Both the position numbers and the translations under genes were made by a program. The notes beneath the pieces are model-generated. The model saw only the letters and a list, made by a program, of their open reading frames with translations. It did no database searches and had not been told where the DNA came from. A stretch of DNA of 64,000 bases from a virus: IMG/VR virus record IMGVR_UViG_3300042453_004186, positions 1 through 64,000 of that record; one strand, 5' to 3'. Of this stretch, positions 42,657 through 51,344 are shown one piece after another; the first letter of the stretch is position 1, and every line of letters begins with the position of its first letter.

Positions 42657-43754
42657 ATGTACGATTATATAATAGTAGGGTCAGGTTTTTTTGGTTCAAT
42701 ATGTGCTCATGAACTTAATAAACAAGGTTATAAATGTCTTGTTTTAGAAAAAAGAAACCATATTGGTGGGAATTGTTATACTGATAATAAGGATGGGATT
42801 AATATTCATACTTATGGTCCTCATATCTTCCACACATCAAATGAAAAAGTATGGGAATGGATTAACCAATTTGTTTCCTTTAACAACTTTACTTTAAGAC
42901 CAGTTGCTAATTATAAGGGAGAAATATATTCTTTACCTTTTAATATGTGGACATTTTCTAAACTATGGAATGTTACCCACCCGGACCAGGCTAAAAGAAT
43001 AATAGAACAACAAAGCGAAGAAATAAACGACCCATCTAATTTAGAAGAACAAGCAATTAAATTAGTTGGTAGAGATGTATATGAGAAATTAATTAAAGGA
43101 TATACATCTAAGCAATGGAGGAAAGACCCTAAAGATTTACCTAAAGAAATAATCAAACGCCTCCCAGTCCGATTTACATATGACAACAATTACTTTAATG
43201 ATAAGTATCAAGGTATTCCAATTGGAGGATACACTCAAATATTTGAAAAATTATTAGATGGAATTGAGGTAAAACTTGAAGTTGATTATTTACAAGATAA
43301 AAAGTATTGGGATAATTTAGCTAAAAAAGTAATATACACTGGGCCTATAGATGCTTTTTATGATTACCAATTTGGGGAATTAGAGTATAAAACAACCAAA
43401 TTTGACCACAAAAAACTAAACACAGATAATTTTCAAGGCACAGCAATGATGAATTATACTGATGATGAAACTCCTCATACTAGATGTATTGAACATAAGC
43501 ATTTTGAAAATATATCTTCACCTATAACTTGGATAAGTTGGGAATACCCGACTGAGTATAAAGCAAAAGAAACAGAGCCTTATTACCCAGTCAATGATGA
43601 TGAGAATAATTTTAAATATTCTCAATACAAAACTTTGGCTGATAATGAATCAAATATTATATTCGGTGGCCGACTGGCAGAGTACAAATACTATGACATG
43701 CATCAAGTAATTGAATCGGCTTTAAATTTTATAGAAAAACAAATCAAACAATAA
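42657..43754 (+). CDS. glf: UDP-galactopyranose mutase
   Basis: This 365-residue flavoenzyme has YDYIIVGSGFFGSICAHEL (FAD-binding GxGxxG), KRNHIGGNCYTD, HTYGPHIFHTS, YTSKQWRKDPKDLP and a C-terminal FGGRLAEYKYYDMHQVIESAL. The order and length match Glf (about 370). It converts UDP-Galp to UDP-Galf, so the island can make galactofuranose-containing glycans. The gene abuts its neighbours without gaps. Confidence 0.93.
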   Translation: MYDYIIVGSGFFGSICAHELNKQGYKCLVLEKRNHIGGNCYTDNKDGINIHTYGPHIFHTSNEKVWEWINQFVSFNNFTLRPVANYKGEIYSLPFNMWTFSKLWNVTHPDQAKRIIEQQSEEINDPSNLEEQAIKLVGRDVYEKLIKGYTSKQWRKDPKDLPKEIIKRLPVRFTYDNNYFNDKYQGIPIGGYTQIFEKLLDGIEVKLEVDYLQDKKYWDNLAKKVIYTGPIDAFYDYQFGELEYKTTKFDHKKLNTDNFQGTAMMNYTDDETPHTRCIEHKHFENISSPITWISWEYPTEYKAKETEPYYPVNDDENNFKYSQYKTLADNESNIIFGGRLAEYKYYDMHQVIESALNFIEKQIKQ

Positions 43755-44699
43755 ATGAAAACAATAGCAGTATTTAGTAATGTAACTACAGGTAAATTTC
43801 TACAGCATACCCAAATGATAGATAAATACACTGAGTTAAATCAAATGCATGGGAATGATCAATCTCGATATAATGAGTATGTAGATTGTTGTCTAAAAAG
43901 CTTTAGAAAATGGCACCCAGACATTGAAATGGTTTATATCAATGATGATAATCTAGAAGAGTATCTTAATTTATTTGGTAATCCAAAATTAATAAACAGT
44001 AGTGTAGCTCAAAAATTTGTTATAGCTTATGAAGTAATGAAATACTACAAAGCAGACAAACTGATAGTATTAGATATAGATACCATTACGTGTGCTAGAT
44101 TTGATGAAATGTTAGAAGATAATGAGCATGATATACTAGCAAGTTTAAATTATAATATACAAGATAAAACTGAGTATTTTGAGACCCCATTTTATACTTT
44201 AGAATTTGAAGATGGAACAACAATACAAGATAGTGCCAACCTAAACTCAGGAGTAATATGTTTTAACAATATAAAGGCATTAGAAAGATGTGTTGAGTTA
44301 ATGGTTATGCACCCTAGTGTGTTTGGGGAACAAGGAGCATTTAATGAATTAGTATGGACCGAGCAAACTTTTTCAACTCGTATCTTAGATGGACCGTACC
44401 CTACTAGTGAAGTAGTATATAATGTTAGAGCCAAAGGAGTTAATTATACTAACCATATTTTTGATCTAGCCATAAACAACCCGTACCAGGCTCCAATTTA
44501 TCATTACTATGTTAATGATGGAAAATTATTTACTCATGATCATAAACACATTAAAGTATGGCACATTGCCGAAGGGTTACACGGACGACCTTTAGAAGAT
44601 TTTAATCGTTTAACACATTTATACAAAACAAAATTGTTTAATTCTGACACTATAAAATTCTTTAAGGAAGAATGTGGGTGTAATGAATTTTTTAATTAA
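43755..44699 (+). CDS. Glycosyltransferase, GT8-like GT-A
   Basis: This 314-residue protein has a nucleotide-binding start, SSVAQKFVIAYEVMKYYKADKLIVLDIDT near 76-104 with DID as the metal DxD motif, and ANLNSGVICFNN near 160-171. These are features of GT8 and related retaining transferases. HKHIKVWHIAEGLHGRP near 259 matches the C-terminal His contact of such enzymes. A promoter-like element overlaps its 3' end. Confidence 0.75.
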   Translation: MKTIAVFSNVTTGKFLQHTQMIDKYTELNQMHGNDQSRYNEYVDCCLKSFRKWHPDIEMVYINDDNLEEYLNLFGNPKLINSSVAQKFVIAYEVMKYYKADKLIVLDIDTITCARFDEMLEDNEHDILASLNYNIQDKTEYFETPFYTLEFEDGTTIQDSANLNSGVICFNNIKALERCVELMVMHPSVFGEQGAFNELVWTEQTFSTRILDGPYPTSEVVYNVRAKGVNYTNHIFDLAINNPYQAPIYHYYVNDGKLFTHDHKHIKVWHIAEGLHGRPLEDFNRLTHLYKTKLFNSDTIKFFKEECGCNEFFN

Positions 44700-44704
44700 A
44701 TTTA
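44673..44704 (+). promoter_or_regulatory. Possible internal promoter of the glycan island, TGTG-N20-TAAATTTA
   Basis: TGTG at 44673-44676 in the end of the GT8-like gene, 20 bp, TAAATTTA at 44697-44704, and the ATG of the aminotransferase-fold gene 6 nt on. TGTG is the same -33 variant as at 14653. It would split the island into two transcripts. Confidence 0.45.
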
Positions 44705-44710
44705 CAGAAT

Positions 44711-45862
44711 ATGAAAAAAGAAAAAAAAGTATGGTATGCTCCGTATAAGTTTGAATCTTATGGAGAAGAAGAAATTAAAGCAGTAGAAGCATGTCTTCGT
44801 GATGGTTGGCTAGGTGGCTTTGGCCCTCGCTCAGTTGAATTTGAAGAAAAAATAGCCAAGCGCTTTGGTAAAAAATACGGTGTATTTGTTAATTCAGGTT
44901 CATCTGCTTGTTTATTAGCATTAGCTGCTTTAGATTTACCTAAAGGGTGTAAAATTATTACCCCAGCTTGCACATTTAGTACTACTTTAGCTCCAATTAT
45001 TCAATTAGGCTTCAAACCAGTATTTGTAGATGTTGGATTAACTACTTATGTTCCAACTGTAGCAGACATTATTGCTATGATTGATGATGAAGTAAAAGCA
45101 ATTATGGTACCTAATTTGATCGGTAACAAACCAGATTGGAAATTACTACGTTCTGAATTAAAACGTATTGGAAGAGAAGACATTATTGTAATTGAAGATT
45201 CAGCAGACACAGTTACTTATACTGAAGAAACAGATGTTGCTACTACTAGTTTTTATGCTAGCCACGTTATTACAGCTGGTGGAACAGGAGGGATGGTGAT
45301 GTATAACGATAAAAAACACGTTGATAGAGCATTACAATACCGAGATTGGGGTCGTATGGGTGATAATTCTGAAATTATGGATGATCGCTTTAACCACAGT
45401 GTAGATGGTATCCCTTATGATCATAAATTCCTCTATGATGTACTAGGATATAACTTTAAATGCTCAGAAATGAGTGCTGCATTCGGCCTAGTACAATTAG
45501 AACGTTTTGAAACATTTAAAAATACTCGTAGAGATAATATTAGACGTTATTTTGAGAACCTTAAAGATGTAAAGGAAATTATCTTACCAGATGATAGTAT
45601 TGAACCAAACTGGTTAGCTATCCCACTACAAACAGAAAGACGTTTAGAATTACTAACCTTCCTAGAAGATAATAATATCCAAACCCGAGTAACATTTGCT
45701 GGTAACGTAACACGCCACCCAGTTTATAGAGAATATCTCCAACCATTTGAAAACTCAGATACAATCATGAAGAATGGTTTCTTATTAGGAGCACATCATG
45801 GAATGACTATCGAGGATGTAGATTATGTTTGCGACAAGATTAAAGAATTTTTTAATAAATGA
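44711..45862 (+). CDS. RfbH-like PLP/PMP-dependent sugar dehydratase (DegT fold)
   Basis: This 383-residue DegT/DnrJ-fold enzyme has VNSGSSACLLALAAL and TPACTFSTTLAP near 60-92, and TSFYASHVITAGGTGGMV near 179-196. The residue at the usual PLP-lysine position is His185, as in RfbH (E1, CDP-4-keto-6-deoxyglucose-3-dehydrase) and ColD-type enzymes. So it more likely removes a hydroxyl than transfers an amine. C-terminal NWLAIPLQTERR and QTRVTFAGN are RfbH-like. An E3-type reductase partner was not found in the window. Confidence 0.8.
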   Translation: MKKEKKVWYAPYKFESYGEEEIKAVEACLRDGWLGGFGPRSVEFEEKIAKRFGKKYGVFVNSGSSACLLALAALDLPKGCKIITPACTFSTTLAPIIQLGFKPVFVDVGLTTYVPTVADIIAMIDDEVKAIMVPNLIGNKPDWKLLRSELKRIGREDIIVIEDSADTVTYTEETDVATTSFYASHVITAGGTGGMVMYNDKKHVDRALQYRDWGRMGDNSEIMDDRFNHSVDGIPYDHKFLYDVLGYNFKCSEMSAAFGLVQLERFETFKNTRRDNIRRYFENLKDVKEIILPDDSIEPNWLAIPLQTERRLELLTFLEDNNIQTRVTFAGNVTRHPVYREYLQPFENSDTIMKNGFLLGAHHGMTIEDVDYVCDKIKEFFNK

Positions 45863-46818
45863 AAGTAGTATATGTAACAGGCTGTTTGGGTTTCATAGGT
45901 TCCTATGTTACCCGAGCATGCCTTAAAAAAGGATGGTATGTTAAAGGTGTAGATAAAATAACCTACGCTGCTAATGAAGATTTATTAGAAGAGTTTAACC
46001 AATATAAAAATTTCTCATTTGTACATTGTGATATAAATGATCTTAAATTCTTATATGATTGTGATTTTATAATTAACACAGCGGCTGAAACTCATGTTGG
46101 CAATAGTATTGCTAGCAGTGCTGAGTTTGTTAAATCAAACATAGATGGAGTACATAACCTACTAGAGCTAATTAAAAATCATAGAGGTGAAAACTCAACC
46201 AAACCTGTTTTATTACATTTTAGCACAGATGAGGTGTATGGGGATATAGATGAAGGTGAGCACACTGAGGAACATCTACTTAAACCAAGTAACCCTTACT
46301 CAGCAACTAAAGCAGCTGCAGATATGTTAATTATGGCTTGGGGTAGAACACACAATGTACCTTATATGATTATTAGACCAACTAACAATTATGGAATTGG
46401 GCAATATGTTGAAAAATTAATACCTAAAACAATTAAATGTTTAAATTTAGGCCGTAAAATACCTTTACATAATAATGGTACACCTTATAGAAATTGGTTG
46501 TATGCTGGTGACACAGCAAAAGCTGTTATTACATTAATTGAGAAAGGGCAAATAGGTGAGATATATAACGTAGCAGGAGGATTTGAACAACAAAATATTG
46601 ATACTGTCTCTACAATAATTGAAGCATACTATAAATCACCTTTACCTTATGAGGCTATAGAAAAACACATTGATTTCAAATATAGCAGACCAGGTATGGA
46701 TGTTAGATATGCTTTAGATGATTCTAAAATTAAAGCATTGGGTTGGGAACCTAAAGCAGATTTTAATTATGTTATCTTAGGAATGGTTAATTATTATAAA
46801 GAAAAATTTATATGGTAA
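45859..46818 (+). CDS. dTDP-glucose 4,6-dehydratase-like SDR
   Basis: This 319-residue protein has VYVTGCLGFIGSYVTRACL, NTAAETHVGNSI, HFSTDEVYGDI with the Asp-Glu proton relay, and NPYSATKAAADMLI with Tyr-x3-Lys. The STDEVYG motif is typical of RmlB. It would make a 4-keto-6-deoxy nucleotide sugar, the substrate class of the RfbH-like enzyme encoded just upstream. The nucleotide (dTDP, CDP or GDP) is uncertain. Confidence 0.87.
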   Translation: MKVVYVTGCLGFIGSYVTRACLKKGWYVKGVDKITYAANEDLLEEFNQYKNFSFVHCDINDLKFLYDCDFIINTAAETHVGNSIASSAEFVKSNIDGVHNLLELIKNHRGENSTKPVLLHFSTDEVYGDIDEGEHTEEHLLKPSNPYSATKAAADMLIMAWGRTHNVPYMIIRPTNNYGIGQYVEKLIPKTIKCLNLGRKIPLHNNGTPYRNWLYAGDTAKAVITLIEKGQIGEIYNVAGGFEQQNIDTVSTIIEAYYKSPLPYEAIEKHIDFKYSRPGMDVRYALDDSKIKALGWEPKADFNYVILGMVNYYKEKFIW

Positions 46819-47429
46819 ATCTAAAAAAGCGAATTGTTGAAATAGCATATAAACACAAATTAGGCCATTTAGGAAGCTATCTCTCAAGTGTTGAGATAGT
46901 AGATGAAATTTACTCAAAGATGAGTAAAGACGATATCTTTATCCTATCATCAGGACATGCTTCATTAGCAATGTATGTTTGTATAGAAAAATATTTTGGT
47001 ATTGATGCTGAAATGTTATTTTTAAAGCATGGTGGTCATCCTCACAGGGATGAAAAAAACAAAATATATTGTTCAACGGGTAGTTTAGGTTTAGGTTTAC
47101 CTATAGCATTAGGTAGAGCATTAGCTAACCCAAATCGGAAAGTATGGGTTTTGATAAGTGATGGAGAAGCAGCTGAAGGCAGCATTTGGGAATCACTTAA
47201 AACAATCCAAGAATTAAATATTAGCAATATTGAAGTATTTGTTAATATAAATGGATTATGTGCATATAAAGAAGTAGATATAGATTATATGTCAACTCGA
47301 CTTAAAGCATTTTTACCTAGAATTGAATTAAGATATACCACAGTAGAGCAATACCCATTCTTAAAAGGACTTAATGCCCACTACCATGTAATGTCAGAGG
47401 AAAACTATAAACAAGTTATTGAATCATGA
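46812..47429 (+). CDS. Transketolase-like, TPP-binding (N-terminal) subunit
   Basis: This 205-residue protein has HKLGHLGSYLSSVEIVDEIY, SSGHASLAMYV, STGSLGLGLPIALGRALA and ISDGEAAEGSIWESLK followed by NINGLCAYKE, matching the pyrophosphate-binding half of transketolase. It is compact (a bacterial split N-subunit is about 270). It needs the adjacent Pyr-domain protein for activity. Two-carbon ketol transfer in this locus would serve branched or higher-carbon sugar synthesis. Confidence 0.85.
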   Translation: MVNLKKRIVEIAYKHKLGHLGSYLSSVEIVDEIYSKMSKDDIFILSSGHASLAMYVCIEKYFGIDAEMLFLKHGGHPHRDEKNKIYCSTGSLGLGLPIALGRALANPNRKVWVLISDGEAAEGSIWESLKTIQELNISNIEVFVNINGLCAYKEVDIDYMSTRLKAFLPRIELRYTTVEQYPFLKGLNAHYHVMSEENYKQVIES

Positions 47430-47902
47430 GAAAACAATTCGCACAACTTTTACATACCGAAATGTCCTCTAACCCAGATATTTATTTAATTACTGGAGAT
47501 CTGGGTTATGGATTATGGGATAAAATTAGGGATGATTATCCGGATAGATTCTATAATGTGGGGTCTTCTGAAATGGCAATGATGGGGGCAGCTATTGGTT
47601 TAGCAATGGATGGTAAAATTCCTTATGTATACTCGATTACTCCATTTGCAATTTATAGGCCATTTGAGATGATCCGTAATTATCTCGATCATGAAAAAAT
47701 CCCTGTAAATATTGTTGGGGGTGGTAGAGATAAGGATTATGGTTATTTAGGGTTTTCTCATTGGTCTCATGATGATAAAGAAATAATGGGTGTTTTCCAT
47801 AATATAATTTCAAGTTGGCCTGAAAATGATAGTGAATTGTCTGATAGTTTTTTATTTTCCCTTGATAAGCAACTACCCACTTATATAAATCTTAAACGAT
47901 GA
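47426..47902 (+). CDS. Transketolase-like, pyrimidine-binding subunit (lacks C-terminal domain)
   Basis: This 158-residue protein has VGSSEMAMMGAAIGLAMDG with the cofactor-activating Glu, VYSITPFAIYRPFEMIRN, and a GFSHWSHDD segment of the Pyr domain. The transketolase C-terminal domain is absent, so this is about half the length of a normal split subunit (about 310). It overlaps its partner by the ATGA junction. Both halves have complete motifs, so this is a designed pair and not a broken gene. Confidence 0.82.
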   Translation: MRKQFAQLLHTEMSSNPDIYLITGDLGYGLWDKIRDDYPDRFYNVGSSEMAMMGAAIGLAMDGKIPYVYSITPFAIYRPFEMIRNYLDHEKIPVNIVGGGRDKDYGYLGFSHWSHDDKEIMGVFHNIISSWPENDSELSDSFLFSLDKQLPTYINLKR

Positions 47903-48672
47903 AAATACTAATCACAGGTGGAAATGGTTATATAGCTAAAAGTTTACATAATGCTTTTAAAGATAAGTATGATGTAACATCTATTACAAGACAAAATTTT
48001 GATTTAACTGATTCATTTGAGACATTAAAATATTTTTCAAAACATTATTTTGATGTTGTTATTCATTGTGCCGTAAGTGGAGGCAGTAGACTTAGACCTG
48101 ACACTTGGGGGGATATGGATAATAATCTTAAGATGTATTATAACCTATTATATTGTAAAAATAAATTCGGAGCATTAATACACTTTGGGTCAGGAGCAGA
48201 AACAAATGCCCCTGAAACTCCGTATGGTATAAGTAAAAGAGTTATAGCTAATTCTATTTCTGAGATACCTAACTTTTATAATATTAAAATATTTGGAATG
48301 TTTGATGAGAATGAGTTAGATACTCGATTTATTAAAGGAAACATCAAACGTTATATAAATAAAGAACCCATAGTTATCCATCAAGATAAGTTTATGGACT
48401 TCTTTTATATAAAAGATTTGATTTCTTTAGTAGATTATTATATTATTAATGATAATGTACCTAAACAAATAGATTGTTCATATATTGGTTTATATAAATT
48501 ATCTGAAGTAGCAAATATTATTAATGATTTAGATGATCATAAAGTAGATATTCAAATTGAAAAAGAAGGAACAGCACTATCGTATTATGGAACAGCTAAT
48601 GTGTTACTAGATTTTATAGGTTTAAAAGAAGGAATTAAAGAGGTTTATAATAAACTCAAAAATGAATATTAA
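47899..48672 (+). CDS. NAD(P)-dependent sugar epimerase/reductase (SDR)
   Basis: This 257-residue Rossmann protein has ILITGGNGYIAKSLHNAF, IHCAVSGGSRLRPDTWGD, HFGSGAETNAPETPYGISKRVIA with Tyr-x3-Lys, and FMDFFYIKDL. It is short and resembles 4-ketoreductases and epimerases of deoxysugar pathways. It could finish the product of the dehydratase/transketolase steps. ATGA overlap at the start. Confidence 0.78.
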   Translation: MKILITGGNGYIAKSLHNAFKDKYDVTSITRQNFDLTDSFETLKYFSKHYFDVVIHCAVSGGSRLRPDTWGDMDNNLKMYYNLLYCKNKFGALIHFGSGAETNAPETPYGISKRVIANSISEIPNFYNIKIFGMFDENELDTRFIKGNIKRYINKEPIVIHQDKFMDFFYIKDLISLVDYYIINDNVPKQIDCSYIGLYKLSEVANIINDLDDHKVDIQIEKEGTALSYYGTANVLLDFIGLKEGIKEVYNKLKNEY

Positions 48673-49594
48673 AATTACCTACCACATAATGCCGTGGGAG
48701 ATAGACTATGCATTACTAACATTTACCCAACTAAAGAAATCTAAATACTATCTACCCCCAGATGTAAACATAACCATAGATAGTGCTTTAAATTTATCAT
48801 CATATTTAATTAATTGGGATGAAAGTAAACTACCAAAAGAATATTTTATTGAAAAATACAAACAATTATCCTTATTACTAAAAGATTATAACCATAATCC
48901 TAAAATATATGATGGTAACGAGCTATACGGGCACTTAGACTTACAAAGAGACTGCATATCCCCAGAGATAGATTACTATATGGGCATATGTCCTGACATG
49001 TATTTCAGTGAATATCTATTATCCTATATAATACAGGCTGCTCAATCTATACCTAATAAGTACTTTATATTAACTACTCAAATTGGGAAACTATGGGATA
49101 GTTCTTGGGATATATTAACACACAAAGAATTTTGTGATTATGATTATAAAGATTGGGAAACTAGTTTAGATATATTTGATATAGATAATTACTTACACAC
49201 CACCCAAGAAGATATTAATGTATCTCCAATTGATCAATTTAAATGGGCTGGGTGGTTTGATCTATATAATAAAGCATTCTTTGAAGAGATTGCTCCTGTA
49301 CCTCAAGACTGGAAAGGATATGGTGGGTGGGATTTGTACTCTATGCATTCATCCTATTTTCTTAAAGAAAAACTAAACCAGGATGTTCAACAGTACATTT
49401 TAAATAATCAAATTGTATTCCCGTACGGAATTGGTCCTTTAAGAGTAGAAAATTTAGATGGGTTTATGGTAGATTATTACAGAAAACTAATGGTAAAAAA
49501 TGATTTAAAATATACTCAAAGTAAAGAGTTTAATCAAAATGTGCCCTCATTTATCCAACAAAATATAAATAATTTAATTTTTAAATTTAAATGA
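48662..49594 (+). CDS. Probable glycosyltransferase, GT-A type
   Basis: This 310-residue protein has MGICPDMYFSEYLLSYI near 98-114, similar to a donor-site acidic motif (xDxY/F). KWAGWFDLYNKAFFEEIAPVPQDWKGYGGWDLY near 195-227 resembles the acceptor loop GGxxLF...GW.GWGGED of GT2/GT7C-like enzymes. Assignment is tentative but fits the neighbourhood. It overlaps the SDR upstream and the GT-B gene downstream. Confidence 0.55.
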   Translation: MNIKITYHIMPWEIDYALLTFTQLKKSKYYLPPDVNITIDSALNLSSYLINWDESKLPKEYFIEKYKQLSLLLKDYNHNPKIYDGNELYGHLDLQRDCISPEIDYYMGICPDMYFSEYLLSYIIQAAQSIPNKYFILTTQIGKLWDSSWDILTHKEFCDYDYKDWETSLDIFDIDNYLHTTQEDINVSPIDQFKWAGWFDLYNKAFFEEIAPVPQDWKGYGGWDLYSMHSSYFLKEKLNQDVQQYILNNQIVFPYGIGPLRVENLDGFMVDYYRKLMVKNDLKYTQSKEFNQNVPSFIQQNINNLIFKFK

Positions 49595-50526
49595 AAATCT
49601 TATATTTAACAGATTTAAATTACAATGGAGTAACAACTGGCTTCCAAATGGGCCCTAGGCCCCCCATGAGTTGGGTATCAGGACTAGAATCATACCACTG
49701 TAATTACTTAAATATAGATAACATACCTTATGATGATTTTGATATAGCAATACTAGGGTGTCTTCATGAGAATGTAGATATATTAAATATAGATATAATA
49801 AATAAAGTTAGAAATATATCTAAAAAACTATTATTCCAACATGATAGTGATCATAGATATTTTTATAAAAACAATAACATATTGCGTAGCTATATGTTAA
49901 ATTTTATTATCATAAATGTTGATGGAATACTGGTTCATAATGATTTGGATAAAAAGTACTATGAGAATCTATACCAAAAACCATGTTTTTATCACAAGCA
50001 GTTACTATTAGATGTCTATAATCAATTAGATTTACCTAATAAAAAAGAAAATTTTATATTAGGAGGTATAGAAGACAGATATGGGGCATTAGATGGATAC
50101 ATGCTCCTCCAAGATTACCCTTCAGAAAAAATATACCATTTTGGGAATAACACACAAATCCCAAATTTAAATTCAATATCGAATGATTTTGATTATATTA
50201 AATACAATCAACTCTTAGCTAAATTCAAAATAGCCATTAACCTAACCCCACTAGCTATAGGAGGATCATTCCCACTACAGTGTGCTATGGTAAAAACTCC
50301 ATGTATTGGATGGAATAACTCTAACCCCCATAAAGAATGTTTTCCTGATCTAGTTGTAGATTATGGTGACTTTGAAGGATTAAGAATAATTTTGAATAAA
50401 TTAATAACTGATATAGATTTCTACAATGATGTAACTAATAATGCTAGAGACATGTTTGTTAAAGAATTCTCTTCAGTAAAAGATTACAAAGAAAATATGA
50501 TTAAAATCTTCAATCAAATACAATAA
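49591..50526 (+). CDS. Probable GT-B glycosyltransferase
   Basis: This 311-residue protein starts KILYLTDLNYNGVTTGFQMG with an N-terminal Rossmann-type domain. It has a C-terminal FKIAINLTPLAIGGSFPLQCAMVKTPCIGW near 211-240, followed by DLVVDYGDFEGLRIIL. That resembles the donor-binding C-domain of GT-B enzymes, although the acidic E-x7-E motif is not obvious. DSDHRYFYKN near 88 might be an acceptor loop. Function is inferred from pattern and context. Confidence 0.6.
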   Translation: MKILYLTDLNYNGVTTGFQMGPRPPMSWVSGLESYHCNYLNIDNIPYDDFDIAILGCLHENVDILNIDIINKVRNISKKLLFQHDSDHRYFYKNNNILRSYMLNFIIINVDGILVHNDLDKKYYENLYQKPCFYHKQLLLDVYNQLDLPNKKENFILGGIEDRYGALDGYMLLQDYPSEKIYHFGNNTQIPNLNSISNDFDYIKYNQLLAKFKIAINLTPLAIGGSFPLQCAMVKTPCIGWNNSNPHKECFPDLVVDYGDFEGLRIILNKLITDIDFYNDVTNNARDMFVKEFSSVKDYKENMIKIFNQIQ

Positions 50527-51344
50527 TGAGTAACATATCTATATTCGGAGGAACCGGGTTCATAGGCTCAGCATTTTACAAAAAATACCCTGATTCAATT
50601 ATTATGGGTAGAGATGAGGTTAATCCTGCTACTAATAATATTTTATACCTAATAAGTACAGTTGATAATTATAATGTATTAACTAACCCTTATATTGATA
50701 TAGAGACTAATCTTGTTCATCTAATGAAGGTGTTAGAGAATTGTAAAGACAGAGATGTTACATTTACATTTATTAGTTCTTGGTTTGTATATGGTAAGAC
50801 TGGGCTACCAGCAAACGAGAATTCAATATGTAATCCTAAAGGATTCTATTCTATAACTAAATATGCTGCTGAGCAATTATTAGAGTCATATTGTAAAACA
50901 TTTGATATCAAATACAAGATTATTAGACTAGGAAATGTAGTAGGGAAAAATGACAATAAAGTATCTAAAAAGAAAAATGCACTCCAGTTTCTGTTAAACG
51001 AAATAAAAGAAAATAATAAAATAAACCTATATAACAAAGGCCAATTTTATAGAGATTATATAGACGTTGAAGATGTTGCAGACGGTATTAAATTTATCAT
51101 AGATAATGGCGAAAACAGCGAGGTATATAACCTAGCATCCGGGGTACCAGTACTATTTAAAGACATTATTGACTATGCTTATAGCCAATTAAACTCAACA
51201 AGTGAGATTGGGGTAATGGAACCTACCGATTTTCATAAGTTGGTCCAAGTTGAATCAATGTATCTAGATACTACAAAATTAAATAATTTAGGTTTTAAAC
51301 CTTCTAAAAACATTTACCAAATAATAGATAACTTAATAAAATGA
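50526..51344 (+). CDS. NAD-dependent epimerase/dehydratase (SDR)
   Basis: This 272-residue protein has ISIFGGTGFIGSAFYKKY, FISSWFVYGKTGLPAN, FYSITKYAAEQLLES with the Tyr-x3-Lys catalytic pair, and RLGNVVGKND. YRDYIDVEDVADGIKFI near 175 is the usual cofactor/substrate loop of sugar epimerases. It is the fourth or fifth SDR of the island; the substrate is unknown. The start overlaps the previous stop by one base. Confidence 0.8.
   Translation: MSNISIFGGTGFIGSAFYKKYPDSIIMGRDEVNPATNNILYLISTVDNYNVLTNPYIDIETNLVHLMKVLENCKDRDVTFTFISSWFVYGKTGLPANENSICNPKGFYSITKYAAEQLLESYCKTFDIKYKIIRLGNVVGKNDNKVSKKKNALQFLLNEIKENNKINLYNKGQFYRDYIDVEDVADGIKFIIDNGENSEVYNLASGVPVLFKDIIDYAYSQLNSTSEIGVMEPTDFHKLVQVESMYLDTTKLNNLGFKPSKNIYQIIDNLIK

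Noticed and set aside
46812-47902. Transketolase gene broken by a frameshift
   Set aside because: The two halves meet at a regular ATGA overlap, each has full motifs, and the same junction style is used throughout the operon; a natural split fits better.
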